Shown here in pieces: positions 1 to 5,599 of a stretch of 5,599 nucleotides of DNA. The notes beneath the pieces were generated by a model. That model saw only the letters and a list, made by a program, of their open reading frames with translations, was not told the DNA's origin and did no database searches. Positions within the stretch are counted from its first letter, which is position 1. The number at the start of each line of letters is the position of its first letter. Source of the stretch: Haemophilus parainfluenzae (GTDB taxonomy: Bacteria > Pseudomonadota > Gammaproteobacteria > Enterobacterales > Pasteurellaceae); the NCBI GenBank assembly GCA_018381425.1, contig JAGZRY010000115.1, forward strand, positions 1 through 5,599, given 5' to 3'. Both the position numbers and the translations under genes were made by a program.

Positions 1-2242
1 CTTTGGTTATGACTGGGATCGCGAAATTGCGACCTGCCGTCCAGAATACTACAAATGGGAACAATGGTTCTTCACTGAGCTTTACAAAAAAGGCTTAGTG
101 TACAAAAAAAACTCAACCGTAAACTGGTGTCCGAACGATGTAACTGTGTTGGCGAACGAACAAGTGCACGACGGTTGTTGTTGGCGTTGTGATACTCCAG
201 TAGAACAAAAAGAGATCCCTCAATGGTTTATTAAAATCACTGATTATGCAGAACAATTATTAGGTGGATTAGACCAACTTCCACAATGGCCAGACATGGT
301 AAAAACCATGCAACGCAACTGGATTGGCCGTTCTGAAGGGGTAGAAATTACTTTTGATGTGGCAGATACCGCAGAAAAAGTTGCGGTTTATACGACCCGT
401 CCAGATACCTTCTATGGTGTAAGTTATTTAGGTATTGCAGCAGCGCATCCATTAGCGGACTTAGCGGCAGAAAAGAATCCTGAATTAGCCGAATTCATCC
501 GTGAAGCGAAAAATGCCAAAGTGGCGGAAGCAGACCTTGCCACTATGGAGAAAAAAGGGATGGCAACTGGCTTATTCGCCATTCATCCATTAACTGGTGA
601 AAAATTACCGATTTGGGTCGCTAACTTTGTGTTAATGCACTACGGTACTGGTGCAGTAATGGCTGTTCCAGCACACGACCAACGCGACTTTGAATTTGCT
701 CAAAAATATGATTTGCCAATTAAACAGGTAATCGCACCGCTTGCAGATGAAGAAATTGATTTAACCAAACAAGCTTTTGTTGAGCACGGTAAATTAGTGA
801 ACTCTGCTGAGTTTGATGGTTTGGATTTTGATGGTGCATTTAACGGTATTGCGGACAAATTGGAAAAATTAGGCGTAGGTAAACGCCAAGTGAATTATCG
901 TTTACGTGACTGGGGCGTTTCCCGCCAACGTTATTGGGGCGCACCAATTCCAATGCTCACCTTATCAAACGGTGAAACCGTACCGGCACCAATCGAAGAT
1001 TTACCGATTATTCTGCCGGAAGATGTGGTCATGGATGGCGTGAAAAGCCCAATTAAAGCAGATCCAAATTGGGCGAAAACCACCTTTAACGGCGAGCCTG
1101 CATTAAAAGAAACCGATACCTTTGATACCTTTATGGAATCGTCTTGGTACTACACACGCTACACTTCACCAAGCTATGCTGAAGGCATGTTAGATAAAGA
1201 TGAAGCCAACTATTGGTTACCGGTGGATCAATATATCGGTGGTATCGAGCACGCCACAATGCACTTGCTCTACTTCCGTTTCTTCCACAAATTATTGCGT
1301 GATGCAGGTTTCGTAACGAGCGATGAGCCAGCTCAAAAATTATTATGCCAAGGCATGGTATTAGCGGATGCGTTCTACTACACCAGCCCGACTAACGAGC
1401 GTATTTGGGTAAGCCCAACGCAAGTCACTCTTGAGCGTGATGAAAAAGGTCGTATCATCAAAGCCACCGATCCGGAAGGCCGTGAATTGGTGCATACCGG
1501 TATGACCAAAATGTCGAAATCCAAAAACAACGGTATCGACCCACAAGAGATGGTGGAAAAATACGGTGCAGATACTGTGCGTCTCTTCATGATGTTCGCA
1601 TCTCCTGCAGAAATGACACTTGAATGGCAAGAATCCGGTGTAGAAGGGGCAAAACGTTTCTTAGGTCGTGTATGGAATTTGGTGTATGAATACAGTCAAA
1701 ATCCTGCAAAAACTGCTTTAGATGTGACCGCACTTTCTGCAGACCAAAAAGCGCTTCGCCGTGATGTGCATAAAACGATCGCCAAAGTGAGCGATGATAT
1801 TGGTCGCCGTCAAACGTTCAATACTGCTATCGCAGCAGTAATGGAGTTAATGAATAAATTAACCCGTGCGCCATTAGAAAGCGAGCAAGATCGTGCGGTT
1901 ATGGCAGAAGCATTAAGCGCAGTCGTGCGTATGCTTTACCCAATCACACCACATATCTGCTTTGAGTTATGGAAAGCTTTAGGCAACGAAAGCAACATCG
2001 ACCATGCAGAATGGGTGAAAGCTGATGAAGCGGCGATGGTAGAAGATGAAAAACTTATCGTGGTTCAAGTCAACGGTAAAGTTCGTGGTAAAGTCACCGT
2101 TGCAGCTGATGCGGATGAAGAAACCGTGAAAACGGTTGCATTTGCAGATGAAAATGTGAAGAAATTTACTGACAATACACAAATCGTGAAAGTGATTTAT
2201 GTACCTGGTAAATTGTTAAATGTGGTGGTTAAACCACAATAA
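1..2242 (+). CDS. leuS: Leucyl-tRNA synthetase (LeuRS), 5'-truncated by the window edge
   Basis: Cytoplasmic class Ia aminoacyl-tRNA synthetase that attaches leucine to tRNA-Leu and hydrolyses mischarged products. The reading frame is open from base 2 (FGYDWDRE...), giving 746 residues to the TAA at 2240-2242. Compared with the 860-residue E. coli enzyme, about 116 N-terminal residues are missing, including the HIGH-type ATP-binding motif; these lie to the left of the window. The GTG at 98 is an internal valine, not a start. Visible in order: the zinc-type knuckle with NWCPND and CCWRC; the CP1 editing domain with TTRPDTF (392-412), whose last Thr matches E. coli T252, and [10 protein letters not shown], whose Asp (677-679) matches E. 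coli D345; [15 protein letters not shown]; the leucine-specific insertion; KMSKS at 1508-1522; the anticodon-binding helical domain; and the C-terminal tRNA-binding tail ending [13 protein letters not shown]. No frameshift or lost catalytic residue is seen. The promoter lies outside the window. Confidence 0.98.
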   Translation, partial: FGYDWDREIATCRPEYYKWEQWFFTELYKKGLVYKKNSTVNWCPNDVTVLANEQVHDGCCWRCDTPVEQKEIPQWFIKITDYAEQLLGGLDQLPQWPDMVKTMQRNWIGRSEGVEITFDVADTAEKVAVYTTRPDTFYGVSYLGIAAAHPLADLAAEKNPELAEFIREAKNAKVAEADLATMEKKGMATGLFAIHPLTGEKLPIWVANFVLMHYGTGAVMAVPAHDQRDFEFAQKYDLPIKQVIAPLADEEIDLTKQAFVEHGKLVNSAEFDGLDFDGAFNGIADKLEKLGVGKRQVNYRLRDWGVSRQRYWGAPIPMLTLSNGETVPAPIEDLPIILPEDVVMDGVKSPIKADPNWAKTTFNGEPALKETDTFDTFMESSWYYTRYTSPSYAEGMLDKDEANYWLPVDQYIGGIEHATMHLLYFRFFHKLLRDAGFVTSDEPAQKLLCQGMVLADAFYYTSPTNERIWVSPTQVTLERDEKGRIIKATDPEGRELVHTGMTKMSKSKNNGIDPQEMVEKYGADTVRLFMMFASPAEMTLEWQESGVEGAKRFLGRVWNLVYEYSQNPAKTALDVTALSADQKALRRDVHKTIAKVSDDIGRRQTFNTAIAAVMELMNKLTRAPLESEQDRAVMAEALSAVVRMLYPITPHICFELWKALGNESNIDHAEWVKADEAAMVEDEKLIVVQVNGKVRGKVTVAADADEETVKTVAFADENVKKFTDNTQIVKVIYVPGKLLNVVVKPQ
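1727..1735 (-). repeat. DNA uptake sequence core inside leuS
   Basis: A perfect 9-bp ACCGCACTT on the plus strand is the complement of the H. influenzae-type uptake core AAGTGCGGT. It is in frame with leuS and read as Thr-Ala-Leu, in a variable stretch ([13 protein letters not shown]) between the catalytic core and the anticodon-binding domain. The core extends to AAAGTGCGGT on the minus strand. Of the two downstream A/T blocks of the extended motif, the first is poor and the second (GTTTTT) is good. Confidence 0.9.
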
Positions 2243-2253
2243 TCCATAAAATA

Positions 2254-2309
2254 ACCGCATTTTATTCTAAGCGTTGCATAAACGGCTCTTAAACAAAATA
2301 AAGTGCGGT
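2254..2309 (+). other. Inverted uptake-sequence pair forming a possible stem-loop between leuS and lptE
   Basis: The left arm ACCGCATTTTATT (2254-2266) pairs with the right arm AATAAAGTGCGGT (2297-2309) over 13 bp, with a single G-U wobble (2260/2303). The right arm contains a perfect uptake core; the left arm has a core with one mismatch (ACCGCATTT). The 30-base loop can itself fold: CGTT (2272-2275) pairs with AACG (2281-2284) around the loop GCATA, and AGC/GCT outside it can add pairs with a shifted register or a bulge. Inverted uptake-sequence pairs behind genes are known in Haemophilus as candidate terminators. Here only four Ts (2313-2316) follow after a short gap, so full termination of leuS is doubtful. 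An attenuator, an mRNA 3'-end stabiliser or simply two uptake motifs are alternatives. Confidence 0.45.
2301..2309 (+). repeat. Intergenic DNA uptake sequence with full extended motif
   Basis: Perfect core AAGTGCGGT, preceded by A. Downstream come a first A/T block (AATTTT, 2311-2316) and, about one helical turn on, a second (AATTTTT, 2323-2329). This matches the extended Haemophilus uptake consensus of a core plus two spaced A/T-rich blocks. It is the only perfect core in this window outside a coding region. The second A/T block ends at the base before the lptE start codon, so the motif spans the lptE ribosome-binding site. Confidence 0.93.
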
Positions 2310-2318
2310 GAATTTTAC

Positions 2319-2321
2319 AGG
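2319..2321 (+). promoter_or_regulatory. Weak ribosome-binding site of lptE
   Basis: AGG (within ACAGGT) lies 8 bases before the ATG at 2330 and 11 bases before the second ATG at 2333. The spacing favours 2330, but both starts give the same lipoprotein after processing. The site sits inside the spacer between the two A/T blocks of the extended uptake motif. It lies just outside the 2254-2309 stem, so folding of that stem would leave it exposed. Confidence 0.5.
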
Positions 2322-2329
2322 TAATTTTT

Positions 2330-2833
2330 ATGATGAAATCAATCAAAACGCTCTGCTTTGTTGGGGCAACAGCCTTTTTAACTGCTTGTGGTTGGCACTT
2401 CGATAATGGTGCGGCTGTTCCTGCAGAATTAAAAACAATGGCCCTTGAAAGTAGCGACCCATACAGTGAAATGTCAATGGCAATGCGTAAGCAACTGCTT
2501 AGCAACAACGTGAACCTTGTTCCTGCAAAACAAGGTGTGCCAGTGTTGCGTTTAAATAAACAGACTTCAAGCGATAAAGTGGCATCTGTCTTTAAACAAG
2601 GCCGTGAAGCAGAAAAAGTACTGACCCTTGATGTTGAGGCTAGCGTGCGTTTAGCAAATGGGGAAACCTATCCAATCTCCGCAAAAATCAACCGCACTTT
2701 CTTTGATAACTCACGTGCTGCATTAGCAAAATCAGCTGAGCGCGATGTGATTTGGAATGATATGCGCGAACAAGCGGCTCGCCAATTAATTAATAAAATG
2801 GCTGCCTTGCAACATCAAGTTCAAGGAAAATAA
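2330..2833 (+). CDS. lptE: LPS-assembly lipoprotein LptE (formerly RlpB)
   Basis: Outer-membrane lipoprotein that plugs the LptD barrel and helps insert lipopolysaccharide into the outer leaflet. The 167-residue product starts MMKSIK and has a short hydrophobic signal (about residues 7-19) and a lipobox LTAC at 17-20. Cys20 would be lipidated by signal peptidase II. The next residue is Gly, not Asp, which fits sorting to the outer membrane. The mature protein opens CGWHF, as in known LptE (CGWHL in E. coli), and carries the family stretches [35 protein letters not shown] and a C-terminal helix [12 protein letters not shown]. It lacks the Ser/Thr/Pro-rich tail that makes E. coli LptE about 193 residues long. 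That tail is not part of the core fold, so the gene looks intact. Its stop codon overlaps the holA start by one base. No convincing promoter of its own was seen in the 87-bp gap, so read-through from leuS is likely. Confidence 0.96.
   Translation: MMKSIKTLCFVGATAFLTACGWHFDNGAAVPAELKTMALESSDPYSEMSMAMRKQLLSNNVNLVPAKQGVPVLRLNKQTSSDKVASVFKQGREAEKVLTLDVEASVRLANGETYPISAKINRTFFDNSRAALAKSAERDVIWNDMREQAARQLINKMAALQHQVQGK
2691..2699 (-). repeat. DNA uptake sequence core inside lptE
   Basis: Perfect ACCGCACTT on the plus strand, the complement of AAGTGCGGT. It is read one base out of step with the Thr-Ala-Leu frame used by the other intragenic copies, giving Asn-Arg-Thr-Phe in the conserved [10 protein letters not shown] segment. 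On the minus strand the core is followed by TGATTTTT, a good first A/T block; the second block is weaker. Confidence 0.9.
2823..2827 (+). promoter_or_regulatory. Ribosome-binding site of holA, inside the end of lptE
   Basis: AAGGA, within the last lptE codons, lies five bases before the holA ATG at 2833. It is a good Shine-Dalgarno at normal spacing and supports this start. Together with the TAATG overlap it points to translational coupling or re-initiation after lptE. Confidence 0.75.
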
Positions 2834-3870
2834 TGAACCGCATTTTTCCTGAGCAACTGGCCTCTAACCTGAACAGCCATTTAGCGAAAGTCTATTTTTT
2901 GGTTGGGACAGATCCCCTGTTGCTCAGTGAAAGTGAAGACCTCATTCATCAAGCCGCCCTTCTTCAAGGTTTTGATGAAAAAAATCAAATCACTATAGAT
3001 ACTAATACTGACTGGCCTGCATTAATCGAGGCCAGCCAGTCTATGGGACTCTTCTTTAATAAGCAAATTTTCATTCTCAATTTACCCGAAAATTTGACCG
3101 CACTTTTGCAGAGAAACCTTCTGCAATTTATCAGTGGATTAAATGAAGATAGCTTGCTTGTTCTCACCTTGCCTAAATTGTCTAAAGCAGCCGAAAAACA
3201 AGAGTGGTTTATTCAGGCGAATCAACTTGATCCGCAATCAGTTATAGTGAACTGCCAAACACCGAATTCAGAACAGCTTTCTCGTTGGGTGAAGCATCGT
3301 ACAAAAAATATGGGATTATCAGCTGATGAGGAAGCCATTCAACTACTTTGTTACAGCTATGAAAATAATCTACTGGCATTGAAACAAGCATTACAGCTTT
3401 TAGATTTGCTTTATCCTGATCACAAACTTACGTATAACCGCGTTAAATCAGTGGTAGAACAATCTTCTGTCTTTACCCCTTTCCAATGGGTTGATGCATT
3501 GTTATCAGGCAAAGCAAACCGCTCAAAGCGGATTTTGCGTGGTTTACAGGCTGAAGATGTGCAGCCCGTTATTTTGTTGCGTACTTTACAGCGTGAACTG
3601 CTCACGTTGTTAGAATTAACCAAACCACAGCTGCGTAATCCCTCTCTTAACACGAGTTTGCCTACACAGACACTCAAAGCGGATTTTGATCGCCTTAAAA
3701 TTTGGCAAAGTCGTCGTCCTCTTTATACAGCGGCAATACAACGACTCACCTATCAAAAGCTCTTTGAAATATTGCAAGAATTAGCAGATATTGAGCGCAT
3801 AACCAAACAAGAATATGGTCAAGACGTGTGGGTAAAATTGGCAGACTTATCGGTTAAATTTTGCTTATAA
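2833..3870 (+). CDS. holA: DNA polymerase III delta subunit (clamp loader wrench)
   Basis: Cytoplasmic subunit of the gamma/tau clamp-loader complex that binds the beta sliding clamp and opens it for loading on primed DNA. The 345-residue product is the usual length (E. coli 343) and matches the family throughout: an N-terminal PEQL; YFLVGTDPLLLSES near residues 21-34, the degenerate P-loop-like region of this non-ATPase AAA+ relative; NTDWPALIEASQSMGLFFNKQ (58-78), where L73 and F74 correspond to the beta-contacting Leu-Phe of E. coli delta; CQTP; the helical middle domain with LCYSYENNLLALKQAL; then FTPFQWVDALLSGK and PVILLRTLQRELL in the C-terminal collar domain; and KQEYGQDVW near the end. 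The ATG overlaps the lptE stop (TAATG) and has a good AAGGA. The stop codon is followed at once by a terminator stem, so holA is the last gene of this transcript. Confidence 0.97.
   Translation: MNRIFPEQLASNLNSHLAKVYFLVGTDPLLLSESEDLIHQAALLQGFDEKNQITIDTNTDWPALIEASQSMGLFFNKQIFILNLPENLTALLQRNLLQFISGLNEDSLLVLTLPKLSKAAEKQEWFIQANQLDPQSVIVNCQTPNSEQLSRWVKHRTKNMGLSADEEAIQLLCYSYENNLLALKQALQLLDLLYPDHKLTYNRVKSVVEQSSVFTPFQWVDALLSGKANRSKRILRGLQAEDVQPVILLRTLQRELLTLLELTKPQLRNPSLNTSLPTQTLKADFDRLKIWQSRRPLYTAAIQRLTYQKLFEILQELADIERITKQEYGQDVWVKLADLSVKFCL
3012..3035. repeat. Imperfect 24-bp palindrome inside holA
   Basis: CTGGCCT (3012-3018) and AGGCCAG (3029-3035) are exact inverted copies around a central ATTAAT (3021-3026). 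Only two of the twelve symmetric base pairs fail. A shifted alternative, GACTGGC (3010-3016) with GCCAGTC (3035-3041), also exists. The stretch encodes DWPALIEASQS of HolA, a normal family segment, so the symmetry may be chance. No function is claimed. Confidence 0.4.
3097..3105 (-). repeat. DNA uptake sequence core inside holA
   Basis: Perfect ACCGCACTT on the plus strand, the complement of AAGTGCGGT. It is in frame with holA and read as Thr-Ala-Leu in PENLTALLQR, a stretch that differs from E. coli HolA. On the minus strand the core is followed by CAAATTTT and later AAATT, a good match to the extended motif with two spaced A/T blocks. Confidence 0.92.
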
Positions 3871-3899
3871 AAAAATCTCGGCGTTAACCGAGATTTTTT
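3870..3899. terminator. Bidirectional rho-independent terminator between convergent genes
   Basis: A 12-bp perfect stem pairs 3870-3881 with 3888-3899. Its core ATCTCGG/CCGAGAT encloses the six-base loop CGTTAA. The left side has a run of seven As (3869-3875) and the right side six Ts (3894-3899), so a transcript from either direction gets a hairpin followed by a U run. The stem begins on the last base of the holA stop codon and ends one base before the stop codon of the minus-strand gene at 3901-3903. It therefore occupies the whole 30-bp gap. Confidence 0.93.
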
Positions 3900-3900
3900 A

Positions 3901-5565
3901 TTATTGCGCAATTTTTAAATCTTGATACAGATAATTTCGATAGCTATTCACTAAATCCACATCCTCTGCATCTTCGAGCTTACCTTGGCTTAGCTGACGC
4001 ATCGCGATATTCGCCCGCATAAAGTCATCTTTCGGTGATAAACCTGCCACATCAAGTAATACGCCACCCACAAAGGCTAAATCTAAGAAATCTTGCTGTT
4101 GAACAAAGTCAGTCTTACGATTAGTTCTAACGACAAATTGAGTCACATAATCTGGATTTACAAAATTACCTTTCTTCGGTGGAAGCTGATTATCAAAAGC
4201 GACTTGGTGATCACCAAAATAACCGAATACATAAGGTGTTTCACGTGCTTTCAAATAATCATTCAAGCCTTCGATTGCCTCATTAAGGCTAGTAATGCGA
4301 TCAATATAATCATTTAGGCAGGAAATCGCTTTTCCCCCTAAACGTTTACTCGCCAAATTAAAATGGTTTGGCATATTTGTGTTGTAAGGGCCGTGCTCTT
4401 TCATCGTGAGCACATAGACAAACATAGGCTGTTTCACATTTTCCAATGATGGATGCTGTTTCTGCAGAATCAGCTTAGTGTAATACATCATCTCTTCACT
4501 GCTAATATGCCAAAGATTTTTGCTGATTGATGCGGGATAGCCTAAATCTTGTGGTTGTAACATCAAGTCAAAACCAAAGTGCTCATAGGCAGGTTTTGCG
4601 TTGTAGTTACCTTTCGTAAAAGGCGATAATGCCACACAAAAATAGCCTTGCTCACGAAGATTTTTAATAAAACCCGTCTGTAAGTGTGGCACAACCGAAT
4701 AAAACACCCCACTTGCTAAAGCGCCAAAATCGGTTGAAGGCACCCCTGCAAGGAAAGCAAATTCAGATTTCCACGTTGCGCCACCCACTGTATGCACACG
4801 CAATGGACTCACAAATGCGGTATCTTCCTGCTTATTAAACATTGAAAATGACGGGATGGTTTCCGCATCAAAATCAAATTGATGCGGATTCAAGGTTGAT
4901 TCTTGTAGACATACCACTATGTCGGGCTTTTCTGCACTTTCAGTTTTACTCTCAGCCTTTTCATTTAAAAGTGCGGTCATTTTTTCTTTAAATTTTTGAC
5001 TATTACCTTCAAATTCTGGCACTTTAAAGAATACACCACGACAAGACATAGGCAGGTTTAAGAAAACATCTCGACCATCATCCGGCAATGAGTCTAACCA
5101 GACTTTTGTTGCATCTGGATCTTTAGAATAATGCCATATTAAACCAAAACTCGTTGCTGCAAGTATTGCTGCAAATACACGAAATCCAGTTGAGGCACTT
5201 TCTACATCTGACCAACCGAAGACTGCATAGCCAAGTAGGCCTAATAGCCCTAATACACCGAAAATGGCCCCTTTATAATGTAAGAGGGTTTCCCAATTTC
5301 GCCAGTCTGTCACAAGCCAAAAATCTGAAATGAGTAAAGGTTGTTTGTAGTAATGAATTTTCATTCGATGGAATAACATCAATACTACAAAAAGTACGGA
5401 CGCAAAATTCAATCCGCGTTGCCATTGACCTGTTATCGCAAACATTGAACTAAACAATAAGAAGAATAATGCAATCGCAAAAAAATATGTCCAACGATAG
5501 TGCGAATTGACGATAAAAATCACCGTCGCAATAAAAAATAAACTCAGAAAAATACTTGGAATCAT
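3901..5565 (-). CDS. Inner-membrane LtaS/MdoB-like sulfatase-fold transferase (possible LPS phosphoethanolamine transferase)
   Basis: The 554-residue product has five hydrophobic segments (about residues 3-20, 24-45, 52-66, 99-118, 127-146), a charged linker (about 184-213) and a C-terminal catalytic domain expected in the periplasm. Family marks are HYYKQPLLISDFWLV (71-85), typical of LtaS/MdoB-like proteins, and the alkaline-phosphatase-superfamily sites: E222 in VVCLQEST, the likely nucleophile T264 in GGATWKSEF, H391 in MKEHGPY, and D452-H453 in YFGDH. By analogy with S. aureus LtaS (E255, T300, H416, D475, H476) these would bind one divalent metal and carry the phospho intermediate; the spacings are similar. 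Such enzymes move phosphoethanolamine or phosphoglycerol from phospholipid to a glycan. In Haemophilus and Neisseria a related protein, Lpt6, modifies LPS heptose, so LPS is a reasonable guess, but periplasmic glucan is possible. ATG 5565-5563 is the first start after an in-frame TAA (5583-5581); no clear Shine-Dalgarno precedes it. Confidence 0.9.
   Translation of the reverse strand: MIPSIFLSLFFIATVIFIVNSHYRWTYFFAIALFFLLFSSMFAITGQWQRGLNFASVLFVVLMLFHRMKIHYYKQPLLISDFWLVTDWRNWETLLHYKGAIFGVLGLLGLLGYAVFGWSDVESASTGFRVFAAILAATSFGLIWHYSKDPDATKVWLDSLPDDGRDVFLNLPMSCRGVFFKVPEFEGNSQKFKEKMTALLNEKAESKTESAEKPDIVVCLQESTLNPHQFDFDAETIPSFSMFNKQEDTAFVSPLRVHTVGGATWKSEFAFLAGVPSTDFGALASGVFYSVVPHLQTGFIKNLREQGYFCVALSPFTKGNYNAKPAYEHFGFDLMLQPQDLGYPASISKNLWHISSEEMMYYTKLILQKQHPSLENVKQPMFVYVLTMKEHGPYNTNMPNHFNLASKRLGGKAISCLNDYIDRITSLNEAIEGLNDYLKARETPYVFGYFGDHQVAFDNQLPPKKGNFVNPDYVTQFVVRTNRKTDFVQQQDFLDLAFVGGVLLDVAGLSPKDDFMRANIAMRQLSQGKLEDAEDVDLVNSYRNYLYQDLKIAQ
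4969..4977 (+). repeat. DNA uptake sequence core inside the transferase gene
   Basis: Perfect AAGTGCGGT on the plus strand. The minus-strand gene reads the complement in frame as Thr-Ala-Leu (residues 197-199, KEKMTALLNEK), inside the charged linker between membrane and catalytic domains. The core is preceded by A and followed by CATTTTTT and then AAATTTTT, an excellent extended uptake motif. Confidence 0.93.
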
Positions 5566-5599
5566 AATAAATAAATTTGATTAAATGTTATTTGACACT
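5566..5599. other. Start of the upstream intergenic region, cut by the window edge
   Basis: This 34-bp A/T-rich stretch precedes the minus-strand transferase gene. It contains no clear Shine-Dalgarno for that gene. On the plus strand it ends with TTGACA (5592-5597), identical to a sigma-70 -35 hexamer, but the matching -10 region would lie beyond the window, so no promoter can be called. Read on the minus strand, TAACAT is only a weak -10 candidate. Confidence 0.3.

Noticed and set aside
104..111. Run of eight As in leuS as a slippage or phase-variation site
   Set aside because: It encodes the conserved YKKN segment of an essential enzyme and the frame is intact; no simple-sequence repeat like those of phase-variable Haemophilus LPS genes was seen in any gene here, including the transferase.
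2221..2238. Small inverted repeat TGTGGT/ACCACA at the end of leuS
   Set aside because: It is a six-bp stem within the last codons with no following T run; not supported as a terminator.
98..2242. GTG at 98 as the leuS start codon
   Set aside because: The frame is open to base 2 and the upstream 32 codons ([17 protein letters not shown]...) are typical LeuRS sequence, so this is an internal valine of a truncated gene.
2274..2304. Possible sigma-70 promoter for lptE (TTGCAT ... TAAAGT)
   Set aside because: The hexamers match the consensus at only about 3 and 4 of 6 positions, common by chance in A/T-rich DNA.
1361..2508. Minus-strand reading frames of 67-103 residues opposite leuS and the start of lptE
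   Set aside because: They lie opposite well-supported genes, resemble no family I recognise, and have no convincing ribosome-binding site; they look like shadows.
2837..2845. ACCGCATTT at the holA start as another uptake sequence
   Set aside because: It has one mismatch to the core (T for C) and cannot be told from chance; only perfect cores were annotated.
2985..3677. Minus-strand reading frames of 60 and 85 residues inside holA
   Set aside because: They are antisense to a clear gene with no independent signals.
4093..4317. Plus-strand 74-residue reading frame inside the transferase gene
   Set aside because: It is antisense to the conserved catalytic domain (HGPY to GDH region) and its translation is low-complexity and Ile/Lys-rich.
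1..5599. A hidden mobile, defence or otherwise novel system
   Set aside because: Almost all bases belong to four intact or edge-truncated genes with recognisable families; no transposase, recombinase, array, RNA gene or unexplained long gap is present.

Overview
The window reads as core chromosome of a Pasteurellaceae bacterium of the Haemophilus influenzae-type uptake clade. The evidence is close agreement of the LeuRS, LptE and HolA translations with their gammaproteobacterial (E. coli) counterparts as I remember them, A/T-rich codon use, and five perfect copies of the H. influenzae-type DNA uptake sequence core (AAGTGCGGT or its complement) in 5.6 kb. The other Pasteurellaceae uptake core (ACAAGCGGT) was not seen. 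Haemophilus (for example H. parainfluenzae or a relative) or Aggregatibacter would fit; the species cannot be settled from this window.

Layout. A plus-strand block runs leuS (5'-truncated by the window edge) - lptE - holA from the left edge to 3870. This is a gene order widely conserved in Gammaproteobacteria. The 87-bp leuS-lptE gap holds an imperfect inverted pair of uptake sequences that can fold into a hairpin. Its right arm continues as an extended uptake motif running into the lptE ribosome-binding site. lptE and holA share one base (TAATG). A 12-bp stem with an A run and a T run on its flanks fills the 30 bp after holA and serves as a terminator in both directions. From the right, a minus-strand gene (5565 to 3901) converges on the same terminator. 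It encodes a five-helix inner-membrane protein with a periplasmic alkaline-phosphatase/sulfatase-fold domain, of the LtaS/MdoB-like phospho-headgroup transferase group. Only 34 bp lie beyond its start codon.

Function. LeuRS charges tRNA-Leu, LptE is the outer-membrane lipoprotein plug of the LPS export translocon, and HolA is the delta subunit of the DNA polymerase III clamp loader. These three are housekeeping genes grouped by history rather than by pathway. The convergent transferase is the least certain gene. A role in decorating LPS (Lpt6-like phosphoethanolamine transfer) or periplasmic glucans is plausible but not shown.

I see no mobile element, CRISPR array, RNA gene, prophage or phase-variable simple repeat, and no clearly new system. 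There is no gene-free stretch above 300 bp. The most interesting signals concern how uptake sequences are fitted into genes, a translation start and a possible hairpin.
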